Shown: one piece after another, positions 24,108 to 32,418 of the stretch
Layout: every line of letters starts with the position of its first letter
Position numbering within the stretch: the stretch's first letter is position 1
Origin: MW101C3 sp943367595
Lineage (GTDB): Bacteria > Cyanobacteriota > Cyanobacteriia > PCC-6307 > Cyanobiaceae
DNA: 64,000 nucleotides
Reading direction: 5' to 3'
NCBI GenBank assembly: GCA_943367595.1
Contig: CALRJS020000014.1
Coordinates: 1 to 64,000 of the forward strand
Notes under the pieces: model-generated
Databases searched by the model: none
What the model was told of the DNA's origin: nothing
What the model saw: only the letters and a program-made list of their open reading frames with translations
Position numbers and translations under genes: made by a program

Positions 24108-24713
24108 TTGACGCCGACACCCCAGAACCGCCCCACAGGCCGACCTGCCGACCGGGCTGCCGCTTCTGCAGCCCGGCGCCTCGCCGATGGCCTCACGCTG
24201 ACGCGGGCCGTGCTCGGCCTGCCACTGCTGCTGCTGTTGGCCGCCGATCAGCAGGGGGCGGCCTGGTTCCTGCTGCTGCTGGGCGGCTTCAGCGACTGGG
24301 CTGACGGCGTGCTGGCCCGCCGGGCCGGCGGCGGATCCGCCTGGGGGGCTCGCCTCGATCCCCTCACCGACAAGATCCTGATCAGTGCACCGCTGCTGTG
24401 GCTGGGCGCCGCCGGACGCCTGCCGCTCTGGGCGGTGTGGCTGCTGTTGGCGCGCGAGCTACTGATCTCCGGCTGGCGGGCCGGCCAGGGGGATGGCGGG
24501 CCCGCCAGCCGCGCCGGCAAGGCCAAGACGGTGCTGCAGTTCAGCGCGCTGCTGCTGCTGCTCTGGCCCGAAAGCTGGGGGCTGGGCCTGGGCCAGGCCG
24601 GGTTTGTGGCCGGGCTGCGCAGCGCTGGTTGGTGGCTGTTCTGGCCCTCGCTGGCGCTGGCCCTGAGTTCGGCGCTGGGTTACCTCAGCCCAGCAGCGCC
24701 GCGTCGCCACTGA
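24108..24713 (+). CDS. pgsA: CDP-alcohol phosphatidyltransferase, probably phosphatidylglycerophosphate synthase
   Basis: A 201-residue membrane protein with the signature D-x2-D-G-x2-A-R-x8-G-x3-D-x3-D complete: D63, D66, G67, A70, R71, G80, D84, D88. It has about four hydrophobic helices. In cyanobacteria the main member is PgsA, which makes phosphatidylglycerol phosphate from CDP-diacylglycerol and glycerol-3-phosphate; phosphatidylglycerol is essential for photosystems. The start is TTG 24108. Its last 29 bp overlap the convergent epimerase gene. A different alcohol acceptor cannot be excluded from the sequence alone. Confidence 0.8.
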   Translation: MTPTPQNRPTGRPADRAAASAARRLADGLTLTRAVLGLPLLLLLAADQQGAAWFLLLLGGFSDWADGVLARRAGGGSAWGARLDPLTDKILISAPLLWLGAAGRLPLWAVWLLLARELLISGWRAGQGDGGPASRAGKAKTVLQFSALLLLLWPESWGLGLGQAGFVAGLRSAGWWLFWPSLALALSSALGYLSPAAPRRH

Positions 24714-25602
24714 AATCCGGGCAGGCGGCGGGGCGCAGGGCGTAATCGTTGGTGTAGCTGTCCGCCAGGCCGGCATCGAGATCGAAGGCCGGCGTCCAGG
24801 CCAGCTCCCGCTCCAGCCGGTGCACATCGGTGAGGAAATGGGCCAGGCGCAGGGGAAAGGCCTTGCGGGCCTTGGGGTCGAGGCTCGAGGGATCGAAACT
24901 GCGGATCGTCACCGCTGCCGGATCCTTGCCGCAGGCCCGTGCCGCCGCCGCCACCAGCCCGCGGAAGGTGACGCCCTTACGGCCGGAGCAGTTGTAGATG
25001 CGGTTGGTGGCGGCCTCCACCTCCAGGCAGCGGGCCATGGCCGTGGCCAGGTCACTCACGTGGCCCAGCTGGGTGATGGTGTTGCCGTCGCCGGGCAGGG
25101 GCACCGGCTGGTCGTGCACTATTCGATCGAAGAACCAGCTCTCCACCGGGTTGTAGTTGCCGGGTCCGTAGATGTACGTGGGGCGGAAGCTGGTGAAGGG
25201 AATGCGCTCGGCCCGCAGCCAGTCTTCGGTGTGGAGCTTGCCGGCGTGGCGGCAGGCGGGGTCGGTGGGGGCGGTTTCATCCAGCGGCCACAGCTCACTG
25301 TCGGCGTAGACGCCGGCCGAGCTCACGTACACGAAGCGATGGGTGGGGGCGCCGGTGCGCTCCACCACCGCCCGGCTGTCGTCGAGGTTGCGGCCGCTGC
25401 TGTCGATGATCACGTCGAAGGCGCGACCGCGCAGCGGCTCGAGCGCGGCGGCATCGCTGCGGTCGCCCACCAGATGCTCCACCCCGGCCGGCACCGGATT
25501 GCGGCCGCGCGTGAACAGGGTGAGCGCATGGCCATAGCCCTGCAGCTGGGCCACCAGAGGCTTACCGATGAAGCGGGTGCCACCCATCACCAGGATCTTC
25601 AC
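24685..25602 (-). CDS. CSP41-like NAD-dependent epimerase/dehydratase family protein
   Basis: A 305-residue extended short-chain dehydrogenase from GTG 25602 (VKILVMGGTRFIGKPL), which places the Rossmann glycine motif GGTRFIG at residues 7-13. FVYVSSAGVYAD and SFRPTYIYGPGNYNP give the usual active-site region, where the Tyr of the YxxxK motif is not obvious, as in the CSP41 branch. CSP41 proteins in chloroplasts and cyanobacteria bind RNA and act as endoribonucleases or RNA stabilisers, so a non-metabolic role is likely. An upstream extension to 25758 adds Arg/Ala-rich sequence and is rejected. Confidence 0.7.
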   Translation of the reverse strand: MKILVMGGTRFIGKPLVAQLQGYGHALTLFTRGRNPVPAGVEHLVGDRSDAAALEPLRGRAFDVIIDSSGRNLDDSRAVVERTGAPTHRFVYVSSAGVYADSELWPLDETAPTDPACRHAGKLHTEDWLRAERIPFTSFRPTYIYGPGNYNPVESWFFDRIVHDQPVPLPGDGNTITQLGHVSDLATAMARCLEVEAATNRIYNCSGRKGVTFRGLVAAAARACGKDPAAVTIRSFDPSSLDPKARKAFPLRLAHFLTDVHRLERELAWTPAFDLDAGLADSYTNDYALRPAACPDFSGDAALLG

Positions 25603-25738
25603 GGAAGCAGCGGCAACGGCGCCGCCATTCAAGCGCTGAGCGGGGCGGGAGCCGCAACGGCACGCACGCCAACGGGCAGGTGCTGCCCCTACCCCTGCCG
25701 GCGAGGATGGGCCCCGACCACGGCTCACCCGCTCCGCC

Positions 25739-26500
25739 ATGCAGATCATTCCCGCCATCGACCTGCTCGACGGCCACTGCGTGCGGCTGCACCAGGGCGA
25801 CTACGACCAGGTCACCCGCTTCAATGACGATCCGGTGGCGCAGGCCCTTGACTGGCAACGCCAGGGGGCCGAGCGGCTGCATCTGGTGGATCTCGACGGC
25901 GCCCGCAGCGGCGAACCGGTCAACGATGCGGTGGTGCGCGCGATCACGGCGGCGCTCCGCATCCCGGTGCAGCTGGGCGGCGGTGTGCGCACGGCTGAGC
26001 GGGCAGAGGCGCTGCTCGCCGCCGGCCTTGAGCGGGTGATCCTGGGCACGGTGGCGATCGAGCAGCCGGAGCTGGTCCAGGCGCTGGCGGCCCGCTTCCC
26101 CGGCCGGATCGTGGTGGGCATCGATGCCAGAGACGGCAAGGTGGCCACCCGCGGCTGGCTGGAGGACAGCGCCGTGGAGGCCACGGCACTCGCGGCCAGC
26201 TTTGAAGGCAGTGGTGTGGCGGCGATCGTGAGCACCGACATCGCCACCGATGGCACCCTGGCCGGCCCCAACCTGGAGGCGCTGCGCGCCATGGCCGCCG
26301 CCAGCCCGGTGCCGGTGATCGCCTCCGGCGGCGTCGGCTCCCTCACCGATCTGCTGGCCCTGCTGGCCCTGGAGCCGCTGGGCGTGGAGGCTGTGATCGT
26401 GGGTCGGGCGCTCTACGACGGAGCGATCGACTTTCGTGAAGCCCTGCTGGCCGTGGGACCGGAGCGGTTACAGGATCCGATTCCGCCGAGCGTCTGCTAA
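25739..26500 (+). CDS. hisA: Phosphoribosylformimino-5-aminoimidazole carboxamide ribotide isomerase
   Basis: A 253-residue TIM barrel with the HisA start MQIIPAIDLLDGHCVRLHQG (catalytic Asp in AIDLL), phosphate-binding QLGGGVRT, VVGIDARDGKVATRGW, the second acidic residue in VSTDIATDGTL, and VIASGGVGSL plus VIVGRALYDG. It catalyses the Amadori-type isomerisation in histidine biosynthesis. Length and motifs are normal for cyanobacteria. The gene is followed after 62 bp by the Fur-family regulator and shows no link to other his genes in this window. Confidence 0.95.
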   Translation: MQIIPAIDLLDGHCVRLHQGDYDQVTRFNDDPVAQALDWQRQGAERLHLVDLDGARSGEPVNDAVVRAITAALRIPVQLGGGVRTAERAEALLAAGLERVILGTVAIEQPELVQALAARFPGRIVVGIDARDGKVATRGWLEDSAVEATALAASFEGSGVAAIVSTDIATDGTLAGPNLEALRAMAAASPVPVIASGGVGSLTDLLALLALEPLGVEAVIVGRALYDGAIDFREALLAVGPERLQDPIPPSVC

Positions 26501-26562
26501 AGGCCCATCCCTTCCTCAAGGGCAAACCGATTAAGGTTGAGGTAAAGCATTCGTATCCACGT

Positions 26563-27027
26563 GTGAAGGCTGCGACTGCCCCACCGCTGAACAACGGGCA
26601 GAGCACAGGCCCCACCAACCTCGCGGGGGTGCTTGAGGTGTTCGGGCGCTGCCGCGACCTGGGCATGCGGCTCAGCCGCCAACGCAAGCTCGTGCTTGAA
26701 CTGCTCTGGCGAGAGCGGCGCCACCTGAGTGCCCGCGACATCTTCGAACGCCTCAATCAGCAAGGCCGCCACATCGGCCATACCTCCGTCTATCAGAACC
26801 TCGAAGCCCTGCAGAGCGCCGGGGTGATCGAGTGCCTCGACCGCGCCAATGGCCGCCTCTATGGCTACCGCAGCGACCCCCACAGCCATCTCACCTGTCT
26901 GGAGAGCGGTGAAATCCAGGACCTCGACGTGGTGCTTCCCGACGACCTGGTCCGCCGCATCGAAGAGCTCACCGGTTACACAATCGAGTCGTACACCCTG
27001 CAACTGGCCGGCCGCCCCCGCCCGTGA
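26563..27027 (+). CDS. Fur-family transcriptional regulator
   Basis: A 154-residue Fur-fold protein: an N-terminal winged helix with RLSRQRKLVLELLW, a recognition helix at GHTSVYQNLEALQSAGVIE (73-90), then a short dimerisation domain with PHSHLTCLESGEIQDLD. The His-x-His-x2-Cys group (107-112) resembles the regulatory metal site region, but the C-terminal Cys-x2-Cys pairs of structural zinc in Fur, Zur and PerR are absent. Whether it senses iron, zinc or peroxide is undecided. The start is GTG 26563. Confidence 0.85.
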   Translation: MKAATAPPLNNGQSTGPTNLAGVLEVFGRCRDLGMRLSRQRKLVLELLWRERRHLSARDIFERLNQQGRHIGHTSVYQNLEALQSAGVIECLDRANGRLYGYRSDPHSHLTCLESGEIQDLDVVLPDDLVRRIEELTGYTIESYTLQLAGRPRP

Positions 27028-27115
27028 GCGGTCTGGATGGGAACAGGGAGAAACAGATGGCGAGAGATCCGTGCCATCCATTCGATTCAAGTAACATCAA
27101 GAGAAATCCACCCAT

Positions 27116-27175
27116 TGAAATCGCATCCACTTAAATCACATCCATTTAAATCGCATCCGCTTAAATCGCATCCAT
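27116..27175. repeat. 15-bp tandem repeat, four units
   Basis: The unit TTAAATCGCATCCAY is repeated head to tail at 27116-27130, 27131-27145, 27146-27160 and 27161-27175 with 1-3 differences between copies. In the plus-strand frame it reads as a KSHPL pentapeptide repeat, but the frame has no other support. It starts ~90 bp after the Fur-family gene. Confidence 0.9.
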
Positions 27176-27417
27176 TGAAGGGCAGGGGAGATCGGGTGAT
27201 TTCAAACAGAACCATTTTCCGCCGGGTGAGATCAGGTCACATGGAGTGAGATCTAATCAAATGATTCAACATCATGGAATTGACTGACGTCGATGACGTC
27301 GATGATATCGGCGGAAGAAGTGACACCAACAACTAAGGCGATAACCGCAATAGAAACTGCAAACCGTGCACGATCAGCAAACCCAGGAAAAGGGATTAAA
27401 GGAACTCAAGGGAGTGA
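27176..27417. other. Low-GC non-coding interval
   Basis: It holds an imperfect GACGTCGAT duplication at about 27286-27304 and no supportable gene. Together with the flanking repeats it forms the left part of a ~1.6 kb island of reduced GC. Confidence 0.5.
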
Positions 27418-27565
27418 AGAGATCTACGAGATTTATGAGATTTAAGAGTTGGAGGAGATTTAGAAGATCAAGGAGATTAAGGAGATGTAAGAGATTTAAG
27501 AGATGCAAGAGATGTAAGAGAGCTAAGAGAGCTAAGAGAGCTAAGAGAGCTAAGAGAGCAAAGAG
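27418..27565. repeat. 9-bp tandem repeat tract (GAGATTTAA / GAGAGCTAA family)
   Basis: About 16 diverged 9-bp units occupy this tract. The right end is homogeneous: GAGAGCTAA at 27518, 27527, 27536 and 27545, with GAGAGCAAA at 27554; leftward units are GAGATTTAA, GAGATGTAA and GAGATGCAA. One plus-strand frame gives a Lys/Arg repeat and one minus-strand frame a Ser-Ser-Leu repeat, neither in a credible gene. The homogeneous end suggests recent slippage. Confidence 0.9.
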
Positions 27566-28135
27566 CTTGCAGGGGTATCACTTTAATCCGCAGAGATGGC
27601 CTTCCCTGAAGGAATCTGCAAAAGGAAAAGTCGCCAACACAACCAACTCGGCACGCCTCAATAGCCACCCATGCTTGGTCACTCGTTGCCCACGCAATCA
27701 ACAGATGAGCGATTCACCACTGCTGATCCGAGCATTCTGAAGCATCGCATTCCCACTCTCTCGCTCATATTGAAAATAAATCACTTGGATCCCCTCATTC
27801 ACCAGAGGCTCTCGGATTTGCAGAAGAACAGGATTGCAACGGAGCTTAAGTCACCAGCAACAGATTCAGCGAGCATCAATGCATCAGAATACAGACTTCA
27901 AGGGCATGATTCATGAGACTACAGATTGGCAAGACACCAATTCCAAGGGGATGATGCTGCTGAACAAGCTGCGGGCCTCCCATTGGGAGCCCCGCAAAGC
28001 CCCTACTGAAAGGCGCTGCTGACACTAGCTCGGCTATCCGCAGCCTCGCTTGCTTCGGCTAGGGGCTAGCCATTCCAGGGCGAAGAAACACATCGATGCA
28101 ACAAGCCCGCTCCTACTCCCTTCTTCCGCAAACAA
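27566..28135. other. Low-GC gene-poor interval
   Basis: No supported gene. A GC-richer patch at 27968-28075 contains short inverted segments (GGGCCTCCC with GGGAGCCCC; AGCCTCGC with CTTCGGCT) that could fold, so an untranscribed relic or a small RNA is possible, but no known RNA family is recognised. Confidence 0.4.
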
Positions 28136-28693
28136 TTGAAGCAGCCAGCTCCTTCCATCGAGGCTTCATGGAGTGGAGCAGGGGTCGAACGGCAAAGCAT
28201 CAGTTCGCGAGATGGTGGAATCGCCAAACGACGTCCACTGAAGATCGTTGCCCCAAGGGACAACGAAAGGCCCATGGAGATTCTTTGCGAGACAAGCCAT
28301 CCGTCTACAAGGCCAGACCCGAAGCCCACCCCACGCCTCCGTCAGCTCTACAACCAGTGCGTGAGGGATGGCCGTTACAGTCAGGCCGTGAAGTTAATGG
28401 CTTGTGGTCAGCCAGCTGGGGGGTGGTTCGTCCCCTTCGGTTGGGACAGGAGCAGGACGGATGAAGGCCAGACGGAGCCTGTCGGACCAGGTGCTGACGA
28501 CAGCCCTGACTTGCCACCCCCCAAGCGCCAGGCTTTCTCCCCACCACTGAACCTTGGCTCAGTCAAAAAGCAGAACCAGCACCACGTGATCCGCTCAGCC
28601 AGCGATCCGCATCTTTTCCCTCCCCTGACCGGCCGTCTCGACTCCAATCACGCTGGAGAATTGGCCGTCAGGTCGTTACCTTGGCCCCAATGA
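28136..28693 (+). CDS. Unrecognised ORF, doubtful
   Basis: A 185-residue frame (alternative start ATG 28274) with a plausible short helix PRLRQLYNQCVRDGRYSQAV followed by Pro/Asp-rich sequence. No family is recognised and composition is not clearly coding. It ends 13 bp before the DUF3685 gene on the same strand. Listed because it is the only candidate gene in a 1.7 kb gap. Confidence 0.22.
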   Translation: MKQPAPSIEASWSGAGVERQSISSRDGGIAKRRPLKIVAPRDNERPMEILCETSHPSTRPDPKPTPRLRQLYNQCVRDGRYSQAVKLMACGQPAGGWFVPFGWDRSRTDEGQTEPVGPGADDSPDLPPPKRQAFSPPLNLGSVKKQNQHHVIRSASDPHLFPPLTGRLDSNHAGELAVRSLPWPQ

Positions 28694-28706
28694 CCGCACG
28701 CCCCCA

Positions 28707-30401
28707 GTGACACCAGCCCCTGAGGACTCTCCAGCCACGGCGAAAAACCGTCCCAGGATCCTGCTGTTCGCCGACCCCTTGCTGCGCGATGGGCTCAGCC
28801 GCCTGCTGGGCGCGGCCCCCTGCACCGCTGAGATTTTCACCGATCCCGCCGCCTGCAGCCGTGCGCCCCAGCTGCTGATCTGGAGTGTGAGCGCGCCGGT
28901 GCAGCCCGCCAACCTGCTGCGGGAGCTGCAGCGATTGGAAGAGCGCTGGCAGCCCGCCCCGCTGCTGTTGCTGTTGCCCGCGCAGCCGGGTTGCTCCAGC
29001 GACTGGTTGCTGCAACTGCCCGTGGCCGGACTGCTGCAGGACCCCGATCCCGATACCTTGCTGGCGGCTGTGGGCACCCTGCTGGCCGGTGGGCGGGTGG
29101 TGGAGCTTCAGGGCGATGGGGCTCCCGCTGCGGAGGTCACACCGCTGATGGGGCCGATCGGGCTGGGGCAATGGCTGCTTCAGAGCGGCCTGCAGCAGAT
29201 CGATGCGGAGCTGCGCCTCTGCCGTCGCCTGCTCACCCCGCCGCCGGACACCTTCCTGCTGCAGTTGATCCTCGAAGGCCGGCTGCGCGAGCTGGCCGCC
29301 GCCCGCTCCTTGCTGCTCTGGCTGTGGGGGCCGCTGGTGCTGGCCTGGGGCGATGCCGAGATCAGCGACGACCGCGGTCTGCCCGACCCTGCGGCCATGG
29401 ACGACCTGCCGCAGCCTCCCGCCAGCGGCAGCACGGCGATCACCCTGCGGCAACGCACCGCCGAAGGGGTGTGGAGCGCCATCCGCCAACGGCTCCAGGA
29501 GGCCAGCCTGTCAGGGCCGCTCGATCCGCACGCCGGCACTCTGTTCGCGCTGCAGGGGCTGAGCGTGGAGCGGCGCCGCGACCTGCTGCTCGCCCTGCTG
29601 GGCCAGCTCGATCAATTGCTGCTGCGGCTACGGCAGGAACGGCCGGCCACCGACACGCTGGAGGCCCGCTGGCAGGCGCTGCAGCCGGAACTCCGCCGCC
29701 ATGCCCTTCGGCAGGTGGCCGGGGCCTATGTGCGGCTTCCCCTCGATGGCGTGCTGCTGCCGGTGGCCGACCACCTCAGCAGCACCACCGTGCTCACCAG
29801 CGACGACCCGGAACTGCCCGCCTCCTTGCCGATGCTCAGTGCGCTGATGGGGGGACAACCGCTGCTGGTGGACGGCCGCCTGCTGGCTCCCGATGAACCC
29901 ACTGCCCTGCTGCACCTGGAAGCCCTGGTGAGCAACTGGCTGATCCGCACAGCCGAGCTGATCAGCGCCGAGCTGCTGGCCTGCTGCGGCGACTGGCCGG
30001 AACTGCGGCGCTACCTGTTGGTGAATGAGCTGCTGGCCACCCGCAGCCTCGAGCGTCTGCGCAACCAGCTCAACGCCCAGCAGCGCTGGAGCAGCTGGTT
30101 CGAGCGCCCGATCCAGCTCTATGAGAGCCGCCGCCTTCTGTACCGGCTGGAGGCCGGCCGCATCACACCGTTGTTGCTCACCGAGCCCCGCGACCGGGAG
30201 CTGCAGCAGCTGGGCTGGTTGCAGCAGACGGTGACGCTGGCCCTCGAAGCCCGCGATGCCCTGGCACCGCAACTGCAGGCGTTCCTGCGCCAGCTGGGCG
30301 ATCTGCTGGTGGTGGTGCTCACGCAGGTGATCGGCCGGGCCATCGGTCTGATCGGCCGGGGCATCCTGCAGGGAATGGGCAAAGGCATCAACCGCTCCTG
30401 A
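28707..30401 (+). CDS. DUF3685 family protein with an N-terminal pseudo-receiver
   Basis: A 564-residue protein typical of cyanobacteria and chloroplast-bearing eukaryotes. Residues ~18-125 resemble a response-regulator receiver (ILLFADPLLRDGLSRLLG at the start), but the strand that should carry the phospho-acceptor Asp reads PQLLIWSV, so phosphorylation is unlikely. The remainder is the helical DUF3685 domain, including RTAEGVWSAIRQRLQEASLS, GAYVRLPLDGVLLPVADHL and a hydrophobic C-terminal stretch LGDLLVVVLTQVIGRAIGLIG that may associate with membranes. Function unknown. Start GTG 28707. It precedes the PSI-accumulation-like gene by 39 bp, possibly as one unit. Confidence 0.75.
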   Translation: MTPAPEDSPATAKNRPRILLFADPLLRDGLSRLLGAAPCTAEIFTDPAACSRAPQLLIWSVSAPVQPANLLRELQRLEERWQPAPLLLLLPAQPGCSSDWLLQLPVAGLLQDPDPDTLLAAVGTLLAGGRVVELQGDGAPAAEVTPLMGPIGLGQWLLQSGLQQIDAELRLCRRLLTPPPDTFLLQLILEGRLRELAAARSLLLWLWGPLVLAWGDAEISDDRGLPDPAAMDDLPQPPASGSTAITLRQRTAEGVWSAIRQRLQEASLSGPLDPHAGTLFALQGLSVERRRDLLLALLGQLDQLLLRLRQERPATDTLEARWQALQPELRRHALRQVAGAYVRLPLDGVLLPVADHLSSTTVLTSDDPELPASLPMLSALMGGQPLLVDGRLLAPDEPTALLHLEALVSNWLIRTAELISAELLACCGDWPELRRYLLVNELLATRSLERLRNQLNAQQRWSSWFERPIQLYESRRLLYRLEAGRITPLLLTEPRDRELQQLGWLQQTVTLALEARDALAPQLQAFLRQLGDLLVVVLTQVIGRAIGLIGRGILQGMGKGINRS

Positions 30402-30440
30402 ACAGCGGCTGGGCCCTGGTCTTTCGCGCTGGGCGTCACA

Positions 30441-31037
30441 ATGACCCCAACCCGCCTCCCGCTTCGGTTGCCGCGCCCTAACGCTTTCTCCTCCCTGATC
30501 CGCCGCAGCCTGGCGCTGCTGGTGGCGCTGTTCCTGATGCTGGCCCCACGGCCGGCCCTGGCCTCGCTCACCACCAACAGCTACGACGGCAACATCTATG
30601 CCCTGTATGCGGGCAACGGCTCACTGGTGCCGCCCCGCAGCACGTTGGCCCAGGCCCGCGCCGACCATCGGCCTGTCGTGCTGGTGTTCTATCTCGATGA
30701 CAGCGCCGACAGCAAGCAGTTCGCGCCGGTGCTCTCGGAGCTGCAGCGTCTGTGGGGCCGCACTGTGGAGCTGATCCCCCTCACCACCGACCCACTGCAG
30801 GGCCTGGCCGATCAGGGTCCTGACGATCCGGTGCACTACTGGAACGGCACGATTCCCCAGGTGGTGGTCTTCGATGGCGACGGCAAGGTGCTGCTCGACG
30901 CCAACGGCCAGGTCAACACCACCACGATCAGCGCCGTGCTCAGCAAGGCCACCGGTCTGGAACCTGCCGGCGGCGAGCGGGCCACCAGCACCCGCAGCTT
31001 CAACGAGCTCAACAGCGAAGTGGTGTCCGGCAGCTGA
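30441..31037 (+). CDS. Thylakoid PSI accumulation factor-like protein (thioredoxin-fold)
   Basis: A 198-residue protein with a signal peptide or membrane anchor (LALLVALFLMLAPRPALA, residues ~24-41) and a thioredoxin-like lumenal domain: YDGNIYALYAGNGSLVPPR, VVLVFYLDDSADSKQFAPVLSEL and HYWNGTIPQVVVFDGDGKVL. The CxxC redox pair is absent (DDSADSKQF lies at its place), so it is not a disulfide oxidoreductase. The cyanobacterial family is annotated as a photosystem I accumulation factor of the thylakoid membrane. The stop overlaps the fumC start by one base (TGATG). Confidence 0.78.
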   Translation: MTPTRLPLRLPRPNAFSSLIRRSLALLVALFLMLAPRPALASLTTNSYDGNIYALYAGNGSLVPPRSTLAQARADHRPVVLVFYLDDSADSKQFAPVLSELQRLWGRTVELIPLTTDPLQGLADQGPDDPVHYWNGTIPQVVVFDGDGKVLLDANGQVNTTTISAVLSKATGLEPAGGERATSTRSFNELNSEVVSGS

Positions 31038-32413
31038 TGGCCACCCGCACCGAAACCGACAGCCTGGGCCCGGTGGAGGTGCCGACCCAGCACTACTGGG
31101 GCGCCCAGACCCAGCGCTCCCTGCATTTCTTCCCCTTCGGGGAGGCGATGCCGCTGCAGCTGGTGCACGCCTTCGGCCAGCTCAAGGCGGCCTGCGCCGA
31201 GGTGAACCGCGACCTGGGCAGGCTGCCGGCCGAGCTGGCGGCGCTGATCGTGGCAGCGGCGGAAGAGGTGGCCTCAGGGGCGCTCGATCCGGAATTCCCG
31301 CTCAAGGTCTGGCAGACCGGCTCCGGCACCCAGACGAACATGAACGTCAATGAGGTGATCGCCAACCGGGCGATCGAAGCTGCCGGTGGCACGCTCGGCA
31401 GCAAGCAGCCGGTGCACCCGAACGACCACGTCAACCTGAGCCAGTCGAGCAACGACACCTTTCCCGCCGCGATGCACATCGCCGTGGCGATCGAGCTCGA
31501 ACGCACCCTGTTGCCCGCGGTGGAGGCCCTCAGCGCCACGCTGGCGGCCAAGGCCGAGGCGTACAGCTCCATCATCAAGATCGGCCGCACCCATCTGCAG
31601 GATGCGGTGCCGCTCAGCCTGGGCCAGGAATTCAGCGGCTACGTGGCCCAGCTGCAGCTGGCCGCCGCTGGCCTGCGTCTGCTGCTGCCCCAGGTGCTGG
31701 AGCTGGCGATCGGTGGCACGGCGGTGGGCACCGGCCTCAACGCCCCCAGGGGCTACGGCGAGGCGGTGGCGGCGCGGCTGGCGGAGCGGATCGGCTTGCC
31801 CTTCACCAGCGCCGCCAACAAATTTCAGGCCCTGGCGGGCCATGAACCGTTGGCTGGCGCCCATGGCGCGCTCACGGTGCTGGCGGGCAGCCTGATGAAG
31901 ATCGCCAACGACATCCGCTGGCTGGCCAGCGGCCCCCGCTGCGGGCTGGGGGAACTGGTGCTGCCGGAGAACGAACCGGGATCGAGCATCATGCCTGGCA
32001 AGGTGAATCCCACCCAGTGCGAGAGCCTCACGATGGTGGCCGTGCAGGTGATGGGCAACAACACGGCCGTTCAGATGGCCGCCAGCCAGGGCAACTTCGA
32101 GCTCAACGTGTTCAAGCCGCTGATTGCGCTCAACCTGCTCCAGAGCATCGAATTGCTGGCCGGCGGCTGCCACGCCTTCCGTGAACACTGCATCGAAGGG
32201 CTCGAGCCCGACCGTGCCCGCATCGAAACCCTGCTGGATCAGAGCCTGATGCTGGTCACCGCCCTGGCTCCGGCGATCGGCTACGACGGTGCCTGCCGCA
32301 TCGCCCGCCACGCCCATGTGCACCGGCTCAGCCTGCGTGAAGCGGCGCTGGTGCTCGGTGAGATCAGCCCTGAAGCGTTTGACACCTGCGTGAACCCCGC
32401 GCAGATGATCTGA
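31037..32413 (+). CDS. fumC: Class II fumarate hydratase
   Basis: A 458-residue class II fumarase, oxygen-stable and homotetrameric, converting fumarate to malate. Diagnostic segments are GSGTQTNMNVNEVIANRA (signature region), HPNDHVNLSQSSNDTFP, KIGRTHLQDAVPLSLGQEF with the catalytic His, and the flexible loop GSSIMPGKVNPTQCE with the catalytic Ser. Length is normal. It is translationally coupled to the upstream gene by a one-base overlap and converges on phoH with only 5 bp between stops. Confidence 0.95.
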   Translation: MATRTETDSLGPVEVPTQHYWGAQTQRSLHFFPFGEAMPLQLVHAFGQLKAACAEVNRDLGRLPAELAALIVAAAEEVASGALDPEFPLKVWQTGSGTQTNMNVNEVIANRAIEAAGGTLGSKQPVHPNDHVNLSQSSNDTFPAAMHIAVAIELERTLLPAVEALSATLAAKAEAYSSIIKIGRTHLQDAVPLSLGQEFSGYVAQLQLAAAGLRLLLPQVLELAIGGTAVGTGLNAPRGYGEAVAARLAERIGLPFTSAANKFQALAGHEPLAGAHGALTVLAGSLMKIANDIRWLASGPRCGLGELVLPENEPGSSIMPGKVNPTQCESLTMVAVQVMGNNTAVQMAASQGNFELNVFKPLIALNLLQSIELLAGGCHAFREHCIEGLEPDRARIETLLDQSLMLVTALAPAIGYDGACRIARHAHVHRLSLREAALVLGEISPEAFDTCVNPAQMI

Positions 32414-32418
32414 ACGGC

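Noticed and set aside
27116..27565. Possible CRISPR array
   Set aside because: The units are 9 or 15 bp, directly abutting, with no unique spacers, and there are no cas genes nearby.
28150..28220. Possible tRNA (GGGGTCGAACGG resembles a T-arm)
   Set aside because: No acceptor stem, D-arm or anticodon arm pairs can be formed around it.
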